Of a stretch of 64,000 nucleotides of DNA, positions 29,129 to 39,380 are shown one piece after another. The stretch is from the NCBI RefSeq assembly GCF_027244095.1, contig NC_069671.1, positions 3,596,001 through 3,660,000 on the forward strand. Reading direction: 5' to 3'. Numbering within the stretch: position 1 is the stretch's first letter; the number at the start of each line of letters is the position of its first letter. The notes under the pieces were generated by a model, which was given only the letters and a program-made list of their open reading frames with translations, did not search any database and was not told the origin of the DNA. Made by a program: the position numbers and the translations under genes. The stretch comes from Hemicordylus capensis (taxonomy: Eukaryota; Chordata; Lepidosauria; Squamata; Cordylidae).

Positions 29129-29416
29129 ACATAGGAACATAGCTGCCATATACTGAATCAGACCATTGGTCCAACTAGCTCAGCATTGTCTACCCAGACT
29201 GGCAGCGGCTTCTCCAAGGTTGCAGGCAGGAATCTTTCTCAGCCCTATCTCGGAGATGCCTGTCAGGGAACTTGGAACCTTCTGCTCTTCCCAGAGTGGC
29301 CCCATCCCCTAAGGGGAATATTTTACAGTGCTCAGATATAGTCTCCCACTCAAATGTAAACCAGGGTGGACCCTGCTTAACAAAGGAGTCAATTCATGCT
29401 TGCTACCGCAAGACCA
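29129..29416 (-). mobile_element. 5S-containing SINE
   Basis: Body GACTGGCAGCGGCTTCTCC, 5S-like block CCAGGGTGGACCCTGCTTAA on this strand, leader TCATGCTTGCTACCGCAAGA. Confidence 0.8.
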
Positions 29417-29514
29417 AGTCGAATGATCATAGTAATATTTGGCAATATTTTCTCGGTGTTATCACCTTTTATTTATCCCTACCCCCAAACAATTAGGGTA
29501 AAATTGCAGTCATT

Positions 29515-29790
29515 TTTGCACAGAGGAACAACAACAAATTTTTATATACTGCTTTTCAACAAAAGTTTCCAAAGCAGTTTACACAGATAAATAATAAATA
29601 AATAGAATGGCTCCCTGTCCACAAAGGGCTCACAATCTAAAAAGAAACATAAGATAGACACCAGCAACAGCCACTGGAGGGCTGTTGTGTTGGGGATGGA
29701 GAAGGCCGGTTTCTCTTCCCCTGCTCAAAAAAGATAATCGCCACGTTAAAAATGTGCCTCTTTGCTAAGTTAGCAGCAAAGGGTTAGTCA
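29515..29790 (-). repeat. L2-like LINE 3'-end repeat (R1)
   Basis: GGCTCACAATCTAAAAAG, ACACCAGCAACAGCCACTGG and CCTCTTTGC wording of the family. Confidence 0.6.
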
Positions 29791-29794
29791 ATAA

Positions 29795-30060
29795 GGAACA
29801 ACTTATGACCCCCAACAATGAGCACTTCCATCTTGCTTGCTTGGATTCAGCTTCAGTTTATTCTCCCTCATCCAGCCCATTACTGCCTGTAGGCAGGCAT
29901 TTAAGGGGCTAATGCCATTTCCTGATGTTGTACTCTCTGCATGGAATAATCTTTGGAGGCTATTCCTGCCAGTTTTCATCTCCATTCCTCTGACAACATT
30001 AATGCAATTTCATATTAGTGTTTATGCTTTTAAAACTTCTAAATGCCTTTAAAACACTCT
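29795..30060 (-). mobile_element. L2-type LINE reverse-transcriptase fragment
   Basis: Minus strand reads ISPLNACLQAVMGWMRENKL followed by KLNPSK, the L2/CR1 motif CLxAVxxWMxxNKLKLNxxK just before the RT C-terminal half. Confidence 0.8.
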
Positions 30061-30078
30061 TGCAAATGTGTCCACTGC

Positions 30079-30270
30079 AGCAGAGGCACACCTAGGTAAT
30101 TTTGGAGCCTGGACCTAAAGGCCTTTGGAGGCCCTCTGCTTCAAGTTAAGCATATTTTTTTTTTAACATGTAGGTTCTTGAAGGCACAAACCACACTGCC
30201 CAGGACAGACTAAAGAAGATTGGGGGGTCCCCAGGTGGTGTGGAGGCCCTGGACCTCATAAGGGTCAGTG
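30079..30270. mobile_element. hAT-like fragment, family B
   Basis: CAGAGGCACACCTAGGTAAT and TTTGGAGCCTGGACCTAAAG match, in opposite orientation, 38888-38998. Confidence 0.6.
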
Positions 30271-30834
30271 AAGAGCGCCTCTTCACTGCAGGCCTGATGA
30301 TCAGACAATTAAAGCATGGGAACACACTGAAAGCCAAAAGACTTGCCATGCTATCGTCTCTTCTTCGATCTCTAGAGGTGTCGGCCTTGTCAAAAATCAC
30401 AGTGAGGATTCTCACACACACACACACACACACACACAGGATGGTACTGACCACCCCATCTGGCGCCTCTCCTAACTGCAGTTCCTTCTGTGTTTGTTTC
30501 TGCACTCCTTGGCACAGTCTACAAATAGATCCCATGTTGCTGCCCTGGGAAACACTGAGGACTGAATTCAACACTCTCTCTTTTTCTTCTTGCTCATCTG
30601 CCGGATCAACAAGGCCTCGGAATCTCTGCTGAGTCATCGTGGAGCCATTCCGGACGCTTTTGATCGATTTTCTGACCTTTCACGGCTTTTAACTCTAACC
30701 TTTCAAAGTCACTTGAGCGGCAAAGATACGACGGCCAAGTTAACTCCGTAGATCCGGAATATGCAATCACTCACACGTGTTTTGAGGGCACTGCCATAAC
30801 AAATGTGGTCCCAGGGCGTGGTCTAAGGGCACAT
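30271..30834. other. Unassigned, with (CA)n at 30412-30440
   Basis: Apart from the microsatellite nothing is recognised. Confidence 0.5.
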
Positions 30835-31062
30835 GGTACAGCCAGCTTGCTGAAGCTAAGCAGGCCTTGGGGTGGTCAGTGCCTGGATGGGAGACCCATG
30901 TAAACTTGGGAGAGACTCAATGGTAGGGAATCTGCTTTGCATGCAGAAGATTCCAGGTTCAACCCCTGGAATCTCCAAGTAGGGCTGGGAAAGATCCCTG
31001 TCCAAAACTTTGGAGAGCTACAGCCAGTCACTGATGGACCAAATATTCATGGTCCCAAGGTC
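30835..31062 (+). mobile_element. SINE with recognisable 5S rRNA block and tRNA body
   Basis: GAAGCTAAGCAGGCCTTGG and GCCTGGATGGGAGACC match the 5S rRNA internal promoter (box A and box C) better than in the other copies. A tRNA-derived segment (CTGCTTTGCATGCAGAAG, GGTTCAACCCC) and the shared SINE body follow. Confidence 0.8.
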
Positions 31063-31220
31063 ATAGCTAGAGGAGAGGGGCCCCATGTTCACCCTTTCTC
31101 TCCAGTGGCCCTGCGGAGTAAGGGAGATAATGAAGAAAATGGGGGGAGTGGAACTGGGGTCCCTCAGGAGCCAGCACAGGCTCTCCCCATCTGCTCAGTT
31201 ATAGCTATACCCCTGCATGG
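31063..31220. mobile_element. hAT-like fragment
   Basis: AGGTCATAGCTAGAGG against ATAGCTATACCCCTG, similar to the hAT ends at 21713 and 40956. Tentative. Confidence 0.4.
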
Positions 31221-31250
31221 TCCATCAGTGACTGAGCTAAATAGAAACAT

Positions 31251-31551
31251 AACATAGGAAGCTGCCATTTACTGATTCAGACCCTTGGTCCATCTAGCTC
31301 AGGATTGTCTTTACAGACTGGCAGTGGCTTCTCCAAGGTTGCAGGCAGGAGCCTCTCTCTCAGCCCTATCTTGGAAATACTGCCAGGGAGGGAACTTGGA
31401 ACCTTCTGCTCTTCACAGAGCGGCTCCAGCCCCTGAGGGGAATATCTGCCTGTGCTCACACATGTAGTCTCCCATTCATATGCAAACCAGGGAAGACCCT
31501 GCTTAGCAAAGTGGACAATTTGTGCTTGCTACCACAAGAGCAGCTCTCCTC
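31251..31551 (-). mobile_element. 5S-containing SINE
   Basis: Full-length, same order as 7353-7672. Confidence 0.82.
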
Positions 31552-31560
31552 TCACATTAG

Positions 31561-31674
31561 GGGAAGGACCATGGTTCAAGGGAAATGCTTTGCATGCAGA
31601 AGGTCCCAGGTTCAACCCCTGGCAGCATCTCCAGGTAGGGCTGGGAGAAACCCCAGCCTGAAACCTTGGAGATC
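31561..31674 (+). mobile_element. tRNA-derived SINE, 5' part
   Basis: TTTGCATGCAGAAGGTCCC, GGTTCAACCCCTGGC, AACCTTGGAGATC, then cut by the microsatellite. Confidence 0.7.
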
Positions 31675-31766
31675 ATCATCTTCTTCTTCTTCTTCTTCTT
31701 CTTCTTCTTCTTCTTCTTCTTCTTCTTCTTCTTCTTCTCCTCCTCCTCCTCCTCCTCCTCCTCCTA
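31675..31766. repeat. (TTC)n(TCC)n microsatellite
   Basis: About 20 TTC units then 9 TCC units. On the minus strand it forms the GGA/GAA tail directly after the R4-like LINE end. Confidence 0.95.
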
Positions 31767-32262
31767 TTATTGTTTACACAGTCAGGCAGGTGTTATTGAC
31801 TGGTTTGTTTTATCCAGACATCGAGTCCTTCCCAAGGACCTGGGATGGCTGAATTTTATTGTCAGTTGTTATAGATATTGTCGCAGAATATAGGCTGTTC
31901 CCAGTAAAGTTGCTTTTTGTAATTGGCTGGTGGTGATTTCTGTGGCCCCGATGGTGTTGAGGTGCTCTTCAAGGTCTTTTGGAACTGCACCCAGGGCGCT
32001 AATACCACTGGGATTATTTTGGTGGTCTTCTACCACAGCCTTTCAATTTCAATTTGTAGATCTTTGTATTTGGTGATTTTTTCTATTTCTTCTATTCTGC
32101 TATCCCCTGGTATTGCTATGTCGATTATTTTAACTTGTTTTGCTTTCATCTCGACTACAGTTATATCTGGTGTATTGTGTGGCAGATGTTTGTCTGTTTG
32201 TAGTCGGAAGTCTCATAATATTTTTGCATCTTCATCTTCTACAATTTTTTCTATTATTATTA
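31767..32262 (-). mobile_element. R4/Dong-like LINE, C-terminal part with restriction-like endonuclease remnant
   Basis: Minus strand reads DFRLQTDKHLPHNTPDITVV, EMKAKQVKIIDIAIPGDSRI, EKITKYKDLQIEIERLW, one stop, then after a frame change ALGAVPKDLEEHLNTIG and LLGTAYILRQYL. PD...IIDIAIPGD is the endonuclease core of R4-type LINEs, which lack an AP endonuclease. At least one stop and one frameshift, so inactive. The 3' end is ACCTGCCTGACTGTG followed by the GGA/GAA tail. Confidence 0.8.
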
Positions 32263-32300
32263 TTTGCTTACACAGTCAGACAGGTGTTTACGTCAGTTTA
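32263..32300 (-). mobile_element. 3' end of a second R4-like LINE copy
   Basis: TTACACAGTCAGACAGGTG repeats the 3' end at 31775, placed just 5' of the first copy. Followed by three GAATAAATAC repeats to about 32360. Confidence 0.55.
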
Positions 32301-32464
32301 CGTCTACAGAATAAATACACACACTGGAGAATAAATACAGTAAGTCTGTAGAATAAATACTTGCTGCAGGGCTGGATATTGGAACATTCAACACAATCAA
32401 CCCCCTGGGGCACCGGAGTGGGAGGGGAACACGGGACATTTTTAGTCACTCCTAAAGGTAGGGG

Positions 32465-32769
32465 AGGAGAGCTGGTCTCGTGGTAACAAGCATAGAGCAT
32501 CCTCTTTGCTAAGCAGGGTCTGTCCTGGTTTGCATTTGAATGGGAGACTAGAAGTGTGAGCACTGTAAGAGATTCCCCTTAAGGGATGGAGCCGCTCTGG
32601 GAAGAGCATCTAGTTTCCAAGTTCCCTCCCTGGCAGCATCTACAGGGCAGAGCTGAGAGAGATTCCTGCCTGCAACCTTGGAGAAGCTGCTGCCAGTCTG
32701 TGTAGACAATACTGAGCTTGATGGACCAATGGTCTGACTCAGCATATGGCAGCTTCCTATGTTCCTATG
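32465..32769 (+). mobile_element. 5S-containing SINE, best plus-strand copy
   Basis: GAGCTGGTCTCGTGGTAAC leader; 5S-like TTGCTAAGCAGGGTC, TTTGAATGGGAGACTAG; tRNA-like AGAGCATCTAG; body GCCAGTCTGTGTAGACAATA and GGCAGCTTCCTATGTTCCTA. Confidence 0.88.
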
Positions 32770-33004
32770 TAAGTCAGGACATATGGGGCAAGGTGACCTG
32801 GTCCCAAGCTGTGTTCTGGGACACAGAAGTCACTTCCGGGACAGGGCCCAGCCAATCTCTGCAAAGCTGTTTCTTCCCAAGGTGTGGGATTTTTGTGATG
32901 CTAGAGCATCATGCTCAGTGAGTGCAAGGATTTGGTTACAGGGGGGAACCCCAGAGGTGAAATCAAGGTGATTGTCAGTTTTTTATCTGGCCATTAAAAA
33001 AAAA

Positions 33005-33556
33005 TTGTAGAAATGTAGGAAGCTGCCACATACCGAGTCAGGCCCTTGATCCATCTAGCTCACAATTGTCTACCCAGACTGGCAGTGGCTTCTCCAAGGC
33101 TGCAGGCAGGAGTCTCTCTCAGCCCTATCTTGGAGAGGCTGCCAGGGAGGGGACTTGGAACCTTCTGCATAGAAGAGCATCCAGGTGCTCTTCCCAGAGA
33201 GGGCTTACAGTGCTCATGTAGTCTCCCATTCAAATGCTAACCAGGATGGACTCTGCTTAGCAAAAGGGATAGCTCATTCTCACTACCACCACCACCACCA
33301 CCACAACAGATATTTATTATACTGTTTTCCAAACAAAGTTCCCAAAGCAGTTTACATTGATATAAATAAAGATGGCTCCCTGTCCCCAAAGGGCTCACAA
33401 TCTGAAAAAGAAACATAAGACAGACACCAGCAACAGCCACTGGAGGGATGCTGTGCTGGGGACGGATAGGGCCAGTTGCTCTCCCCCTGCTCAATAAAGA
33501 GAACCGCCACGTTAAAAAGGTGCCTCTTTGCCCAGTTAGCAGGACCAGCTCTCCTT
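33005..33556 (-). mobile_element. 5S-containing SINE interrupted by R1 repeat
   Basis: SINE at 33005-33290 and its leader GACCAGCTCTCCT at 33541-33556; 33300-33540 is an R1 copy preceded by a (CCA)n of seven units. Confidence 0.75.
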
Positions 33557-34450
33557 TAACTTCCACCCGCTTCTGCTTTAGCCCCAAGACTGTTGGCAGC
33601 ATTACTGTCAGAGGTTTTCCCTCTAAACACTTGGAACGGTGAGAGATCATGAAATGCAACTTTAATAACCCGCTGAGTTTCCCTGAAAGAAAGGAGGCCT
33701 CACTGGGGAAAGAGCAAATAAGTAACTAATGGGTGAAGGAAAGGAATTTAGAAAAAAAGATATATCCGTGTGTAAGCACAATTTCTCTTGCACTGGGTTG
33801 TCCAAAAAAAAAAAAAAAGCTCTAGTTTCCAGGCTGTTTAAACAAAGCCCCGATTTTGGGGGGCAAATTGACATATTTTCCTGCCAGAAGTTGCTATCGC
33901 AAAGGATTTGTGTTGTGCTGCTTTTTCAGTGCCTCAACAAATTGTTTTCGTAATTTGTCAGTTACATTCCGAGGCTGGAGATTATCTCATATTATTTTCT
34001 TATCGGACACGTTTTCCGCCACCGGGGAGGCAGGGATTTTTCTCTACAGATCTACGCTGCGTTTTGAAGGCTTCTGCTTTGCTTTTCTGAATAGAAGGGA
34101 GAGAGACAGACAGAGGTTTTCATGGCGGAAAAGCCCATTCAGCCTATACCCAGAGTGCACGGGGACAACTCCTAGTCAAGAATATTTTTAATTGGTTCTC
34201 TTCTCGCTTGGCCTGTACTCCCTTTGAAAAAGCCCTTAATTCTTATTAATTTTCCCAATAGCCCACACGACTTTCTTTTGATGTGCAAATCGGAAACCAT
34301 TTCTCTCCCCCTCTTTCCACTTGACAGAGATAAAGATCGCCCAGAAATGAATAGGCTGTCGACTAATGTGGTGGGAGGGGGAGCGGCAGCAAAGAAATCT
34401 GGGTAAGGAGATCACGGATGGGAGAAGAAAGTCTAGAACCATCGAATGTT
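33557..34450. other. Unassigned low-repeat block
   Basis: No repeat family or exon recognised. AT-rich motifs in complex sequence between about 33840 and 34440 (for example TAATTTGTCAGTTACATTCC) make it a candidate for conserved noncoding sequence. Confidence 0.35.
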
Positions 34451-34482
34451 AGTGTCTTGTGAGAGAGGCTGGTCTTGTCGTA

Positions 34483-34775
34483 ACATAGGAACATAGCAAG
34501 CTGCCGTATACCGAGTCAGACCATTGGTCCATCTTGCTCAGTCTTGTCTACACAGATTGGCAGCAGCTTCTCCAAGGTGGCAGGCAGGAGTCTCTCTCCG
34601 CCCTATCTTGGAGATGCTGCCAGGGAGGGAACTTGGAACCTCGATGCTCTTCCCAGAGTGGCTCCATCATCCCCTGAGGGGAATATCTTACAGAGCAAAC
34701 ACTTCTAGTCTCCCATTCAAATGCAACCGGGGCAGACCCCGGTTAGCTAAGGGGACTCATTTCTATGCCGCCCCA
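34483..34775 (-). mobile_element. 5S-containing SINE
   Basis: Preceded at 34458-34480 by a plus-strand SINE leader stub GGCTGGTCTTGTCGTAAC, so two copies meet head to tail. Confidence 0.78.
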
Positions 34776-34844
34776 AACGCAAGTCATTATAAAATTATAC
34801 TAAACCAGTCTGTTACGTCCTCCCTTGTTACATGGTTTGTACAT

Positions 34845-34975
34845 AAGCCTACCTCCCTCGGCCCTACCTCACAGGGTTGTTGTGGGGATAAACCTAACCA
34901 CGTACACTGCTCTGAGCTCCTCGGAGGAAAAAGCAGGCTATAGATGTAATAAATAAATAAATAAATACATAAATA
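34845..34975 (+). mobile_element. MIR-like CORE-SINE, 3' part
   Basis: CCTACCTCACAGGGTTGTTG, GCTCCTCGGAGGAAAAAGC, TATAGATGTAAT then (AAAT)n. Confidence 0.65.
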
Positions 34976-35210
34976 ATATGGCGGGGAGCTTATCGTTTCC
35001 AATTGGCTTGATCTAAGAGATCCCAGTACACATTACTTATCTTCAGCTCAAGTTAAAGCCAGAGAGAGTTCCTCACGTCTCGGCTGGGAAGGAGCTAAAG
35101 TCCGCCTTCAGCTAGGGCACCAAAGCCCTTAGGGTTGGCCATGCCTCAGACGGCACTTTGGGGGCCTTCTGCAGGCAAAAGGCGATGCTCTGTGATGAAT
35201 GGAAGAATTA

Positions 35211-35472
35211 CCTCCTTTGCTAAGCAGGGTCTGCCCTGGTTTGCATTTGAATGGGAGATGATATGTGAACACCATAAGATATTCCCCTTCGGGGATGGGG
35301 CCGCTCTGGGAAGAGCATCTGCCTGCTTGCATGCTGAAGGTCCCAAGTTCCCTCCCTGGCAGCATCTCCAAGAGAGGGCTGAGAGAGAGATTCCTGCCTG
35401 CAACCTTGGCGAAGCTGCTGCCAGTCTGGGTAGACAATACTGAGCTAGATGGACCGAGGGTCTGAGTCAACA
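35211..35472 (+). mobile_element. 5S-containing SINE, interrupted at its 3' end
   Basis: CTTTGCTAAGCAGGGTCTGC to GAGCTAGATGGACC; the last piece GGCAGCTTTCCTATGTTCC occurs at 35556-35575. Confidence 0.78.
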
Positions 35473-35589
35473 GAAGGGCGTTCTAGTTTCTACAAACTAG
35501 AAAACTAGGTAGTTTGTTCCTCAAACTACCTTTTCATGAATATGACCCGGTATATGGCAGCTTTCCTATGTTCCTATGCTTTGCCCAAG

Positions 35590-36130
35590 CAAATATCTTC
35601 CATTTTGAATTTTCCAGTTTCTGGATTTCATATCTGGCATCATATCCAGTCTCCCCTTCATGGTGTATACTGATGTCAATGTCGGTTTTTGAAAACGACT
35701 CCCCAGGGGAGTGCATTTCGTTTCCTTTTGGTGCTGAAGTCCTGTATCTGCAGGGACCTGAGGCAGAGGAGCATGTTACGAACATCACCCCCCAAAAAGG
35801 TCAATTTGCATTTTTTAAAAATGCCTGGCGCTTGCAGAATCCCTTGGAACCTCTAATGCGGCAGGTTTCTTTTCCCCATCTGACACGGAGAGAGAAGTAT
35901 GTAATCGTCTTCCACTACATGTCTTTAAGCAGGGGTCACGGAGGTCCAATAACAAAGGATGTCCATTGATGTCAGCGGCAGCCGGTCAAAGCATTTGGGC
36001 ATAGGCCGCTGCCACCATCACTAGACCAATGACTACTCAGGAGTAATTTAGTCTGACATGTGCAGATGGGTATGCGCATTTGTGGAACTAAATAGATACA
36101 AATTAAATAGTGTGGTGGTGGTACAAGGGC
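35590..36130. other. Unassigned
   Basis: Nothing recognised. Confidence 0.35.
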
Positions 36131-36154
36131 AAGTGAGTGTTAAGCAGTGGGCTC

Positions 36155-36745
36155 TCTTCCTCCCTCCTTCCACCTCTCTCCTTCCCCTCCCTCTCTCCCT
36201 CTTCCTCCCCACTTTCTTTCCATCTCCCCTCCCTCTCTCCCCTCTCACTCTCCCCCCTCCATATTGCTCCCTCTCTCCCTCTCCTTCTCCCCTCTCTACC
36301 TTTCTCTCTCCTTCCTCTCCCTCTCTGTCTTCCTCCCTTTCCTCTCTCTCCCTCCCCTCCCTTTCCTTTTCCATTTTCCCTCTTTCTCCCCCCTCTCCCT
36401 CTCTCCATCTCTACCCCTTCTCCTTCTCCCTCTCCACCTCTCCCCTCCCCCTCCCTCCCCCTCTCCCCTCTCACTCTCCCCATCTCTCTCCCCCTCCCTT
36501 CTCCGCCTCTCCCTCTCTCACCCCCTCTCCCTCCCCTCCCCTCTCTTCCTCCTCCTCTCTCCCTCTCCCCATCTCTCTCCCCCTCCCTTCTCCACCTCTC
36601 TCTCTCTCTCTCTCTCAGTCCTCTCTCCCTCCCCTCCCCTACCTTTCTCCCCCTCTCTTCCTCCTCCTCTCTCCCTCTCCCCATCTCTCTCCCCCTCCCC
36701 CCTCCCCTCCTCTCTCTCTCCCCCTCCCTTCCCCCTCTCTCTGGG
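36155..36745. repeat. 590-bp polypyrimidine tract
   Basis: Almost only C and T on the plus strand, in degenerate (CTCTCCCTCCCC)n wording. The long open frames on both strands (Ser/Pro/Leu-rich or Arg/Glu/Gly-rich) are artefacts of this composition. Confidence 0.95.
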
Positions 36746-36749
36746 CAAG

Positions 36750-37043
36750 ATTCCCAGGTGGCATCCTATAGATAATGCATCCTCCCACGGAGCGCCTGGT
36801 TGGCTTTATTCATTAATATTTGTTGAAGTGCTTGGAGATCCACCCACGGAGGCATCAAAGCTGCTCAATTATTATTTTATTATCGGCAGTCCGTGTAGCA
36901 CGTTGGGAGTCTTTGAGATGAAAGCCACCCTATAAATGTACATTATTTCCCATAATGGAGACGAAGACGCCTGGAACGGATGAGTGGCAGCGTTAACATG
37001 CTATTGAGAGTGAAGGCTTTCAAAATGGAATATTCCAAGGCCC

Positions 37044-37079
<36 letters not shown>

Positions 37080-37556
37080 ACAGCTGGAAAGGGAGCAATT
37101 GTGCTTGGCAATTGAGATGCAATATCATGCCTTAAACTTGGCCAAAAATACCTGGTGGGGAAAGATCCGTCGGTAGCAGAACAAAGCCCCATTCAGGGAG
37201 AGGTGTGGAAACGCTCATCTGCCACAGCCCCTTTGTGGCTGGAGCAGGTGTGTTGGGTGGCCAGGAGGTCTTCACCAGAGGATTCCTCCCTGTTTGGCAT
37301 TCTGGCCACACAGCCCTGCTTTGAAATGTCAAGTCCTCTTGCCAAGACAGAGCTCCACCTCGTTGCTGGGCAGAAACTGGATCTAAATATTGTCCTAGCC
37401 CATGACTGGTCTCAGAAGTCTCTCGGTCAGAGGAAGATTCCCGGGACCCCGCAGATCCTAATCCTGGAGGAGAGACCTCTCTCTGGACCCAGCCAGGAAG
37501 CAGCTATTTGGCATCTCTCTCCTCCACTAAAGACGATGGAGAATATCATAGAATAG
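36750..37556. other. Unassigned, with (GT)n at 37046-37078
   Basis: Nothing else recognised. Confidence 0.45.
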
Positions 37557-37593
37557 GAGAGCTGGTCCTGTGGGAGCAAGTGTGGATTCATGT

Positions 37594-37795
37594 ATTTGTA
37601 CATTTATATCCTGCTGTTCCTCCAGAGCGGTGTGCATGGTTATGTCTATCCTCACAACAACCCTGTGAGGTAGGTCAGGTGGAGAGATAAGTGACTGGCC
37701 CAGAGTCACCCACTGAGTTTTATGGCTGGATGGGGATTTGAACTCGGATCTCCCCAGTCCTAGTCTGACCCTCTAACCACACTGACACAACTGTC
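37594..37795 (-). mobile_element. MIR-like CORE-SINE inside a SINE
   Basis: CCTCACAACAACCCTGTGAG, TGACTGGCCCAGAGTCACCC, GGGGATTTGAACTCGG and CTCTAACCACACTGAC on the plus strand. Confidence 0.75.
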
Positions 37796-37876
37796 TCCTT
37801 TGCTAAGCAGGGCCTGTCTTGATTCACATTTAGATGGGTGACTACATGTGACTGCTGTGAGCTATTCCCCTTAAGG

Positions 37877-37997
37877 CGGGAGTTCTCAAACTTGGGTCTA
37901 CGGATGTAGCGGGACTACAACTCCCACCATCCCCTGAAAGTGGATGATGGGAGTTGCAGTCCCACAACTTCTGGGGACTGAAGCTTGAAAACCCTTG
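37877..37997. mobile_element. hAT MITE family A inside a SINE
   Basis: CGGGAGTTCTCAAACTTGGG to GAAAACCCTTG; flanks CCTTAAGG and GCTTAGGG match at six of eight bases. Confidence 0.72.
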
Positions 37998-38190
37998 GCT
38001 TAGGGGATGGGGGGGGGTCATACCTCAGTGGAAGAGCATCAACATGCTTGCATGTGGGATGTTCCAGGTTCCCTCCCTGGCAGCATCTCCAGGATCGGGC
38101 AGAACCTCTGCCAGCCAGTGCAGGCAATACTGAGCCAGGTGGACCAAGGGTCTGACTCAGTCGAAGGCAGCTTCCTGCGTCCCTATGTAT

Positions 38191-38335
38191 AATAGCAGAG
38201 CTTTCGAACTGGAAGGGACCCGGGAAGTCTTCTCATCCACCCCCAGCCAGCTCAGCCTCTGTTTGAAAACCTTCAGCGAAGGAGAGGATGGAACTTTTGC
38301 TTCCATGCTGGCATCCTGGGACACCAACAACTCTG
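38191..38335 (-). mobile_element. CR1 LINE 3' end, old
   Basis: GAACTGGAAGGGACC, GTTTGAAAACCTTCAGCGAA and GGAGAGGATGG resemble the reversed CR1 3' end; minus-strand peptide has PSSPSLKVFKQRLSWL. Confidence 0.55.
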
Positions 38336-38887
38336 CTCTGCTCTGGTCGGCGCTGGCACTCACCAGGAGATGGCGCTGGTCGGGTGGCACAGAAAAGCCA
38401 GGTAGGCAGTCCAAGGTGACACCCACAGGCAGCCGGTACAAGAGGCAAGGAAGAGCAGAGTCAGGCAGTCCCAAGGATAGAGGTGTAGAAGATTCTGCCA
38501 ACACGAGAGCCATAAAACTGATGGCCAGGACTTCTCTCCAGGTTGGGATGGGGGTAAGTCCAGCCCCAAGAAGAAGATCTGAATGATTGAAAAGGGGCCT
38601 CATCTGCAGCCTTATAGCTGGCCCTGACATGACAAAGAGGCCTCAGCCTCACTCGCAGACCCCTCGCATTCAGAGTTCAGATTCCTCCAGTTCAGGCGGC
38701 TCAGTGTCTTCAGGTCCTGCAAAGGAGGGATGGGGTTGGAGTTCCTGCATCCCATCTTCTTCCTCGTCTGGGGTCTCCCCAGGGCGGATGGGGAGTCACA
38801 GCCAGAGGTACTCTTACCACTGGACTTCAGGGCCAAAGTCCAGGGACTCCACAGCACCTAGGGCCCCTCAAATCCTGTTTAGTCTCT
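38336..38887. other. Unassigned; possible LTR-like segment
   Basis: The minus strand has a CTATAAGGC TATA-like word at about 38615 in GC-rich sequence with a long open frame lacking known motifs. An LTR fragment is possible but no matching partner or ends were found. Confidence 0.2.
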
Positions 38888-38998
38888 CGGGGGGGGGTAT
38901 AGTCGATATATGATAATGCTTAGTTTGCAGGGGAGGGGGCCCTCCAAAGGTCTTTAGGTCCAGGCTCCAAAATTACCTAGGTGCACCTCTGGTCACAG
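38888..38998. mobile_element. hAT-like fragment, family B
   Basis: CCAAAGGTCTTTAGGTCCAG and ATTACCTAGGTGCACCTCTG, the reverse complement of 30079-30140. Confidence 0.6.
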
Positions 38999-39088
38999 CA
39001 GTGACAAATTGTCACCTCTGGTCACAGATCGTGACAAATTCCTTCGGTCATAGCTCCTACCAGAGCCAAAGGAGGAGTGGAGAGTTCA

Positions 39089-39380
39089 CTAAGGGTGTGC
39101 AAACTGGCTCGAATCCGAACCGGTTTGACGGTTCGGGGTTGAGCCGAACCACCCCCTGGTTCGGCTCTACCCCAAACCGAACAGCCCCCCTCCCAGTTCG
39201 AGGGTTCGATGAACATTTATTTTTCCCCTGCTTTCTTTTAACTTACCCCCTCCAGGGTGGAGGTATGCAGAGGTTCCCCTCCCACCGGCATTTCTTCTAT
39301 TAGAAATCACCTGGTTCGGGCATCTACGGCCCTTTCTGGGGCCATTTTGGTGGCCCGTGTGGTTGCAGCATAGAGATTAG
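39089..39380. repeat. gtgtgca-edge / AACCGG-TTCGG repeat
   Basis: TAAGGGTGTGCAAACTGGC, GAACCGGTTTGACGGTTCGG, GTTCGAGGGTTCGATG, ending near CCATTTTGGTGGCC. Confidence 0.6.

Larger units (their letters stand above)
37557..38190 (+). mobile_element. 5S-containing SINE with two insertions
   Basis: Leader GAGCTGGTCCTGTGGGAGC (37559), 5S-like block from 37796, tRNA-like middle from 38001, body to 38190. A CORE-SINE (37592-37795) and a hAT MITE (37877-37997) split it. Confidence 0.72.

Noticed and set aside
30855-30905. 5S rRNA gene
   Set aside because: Only the internal promoter region is present and it continues into a SINE body, so it is a 5S-derived SINE and not a 5S gene.
36058-36935. Long open frames of 190-262 codons on both strands
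   Set aside because: They lie in the polypyrimidine tract and give only Ser/Pro/Leu or Arg/Glu/Gly strings, present in several frames at once. No domain.
38157-38630. 157-codon minus-strand frame
   Set aside because: Its C-terminal third resembles an old CR1 end; the rest has no domain. A cellular gene is not supported.
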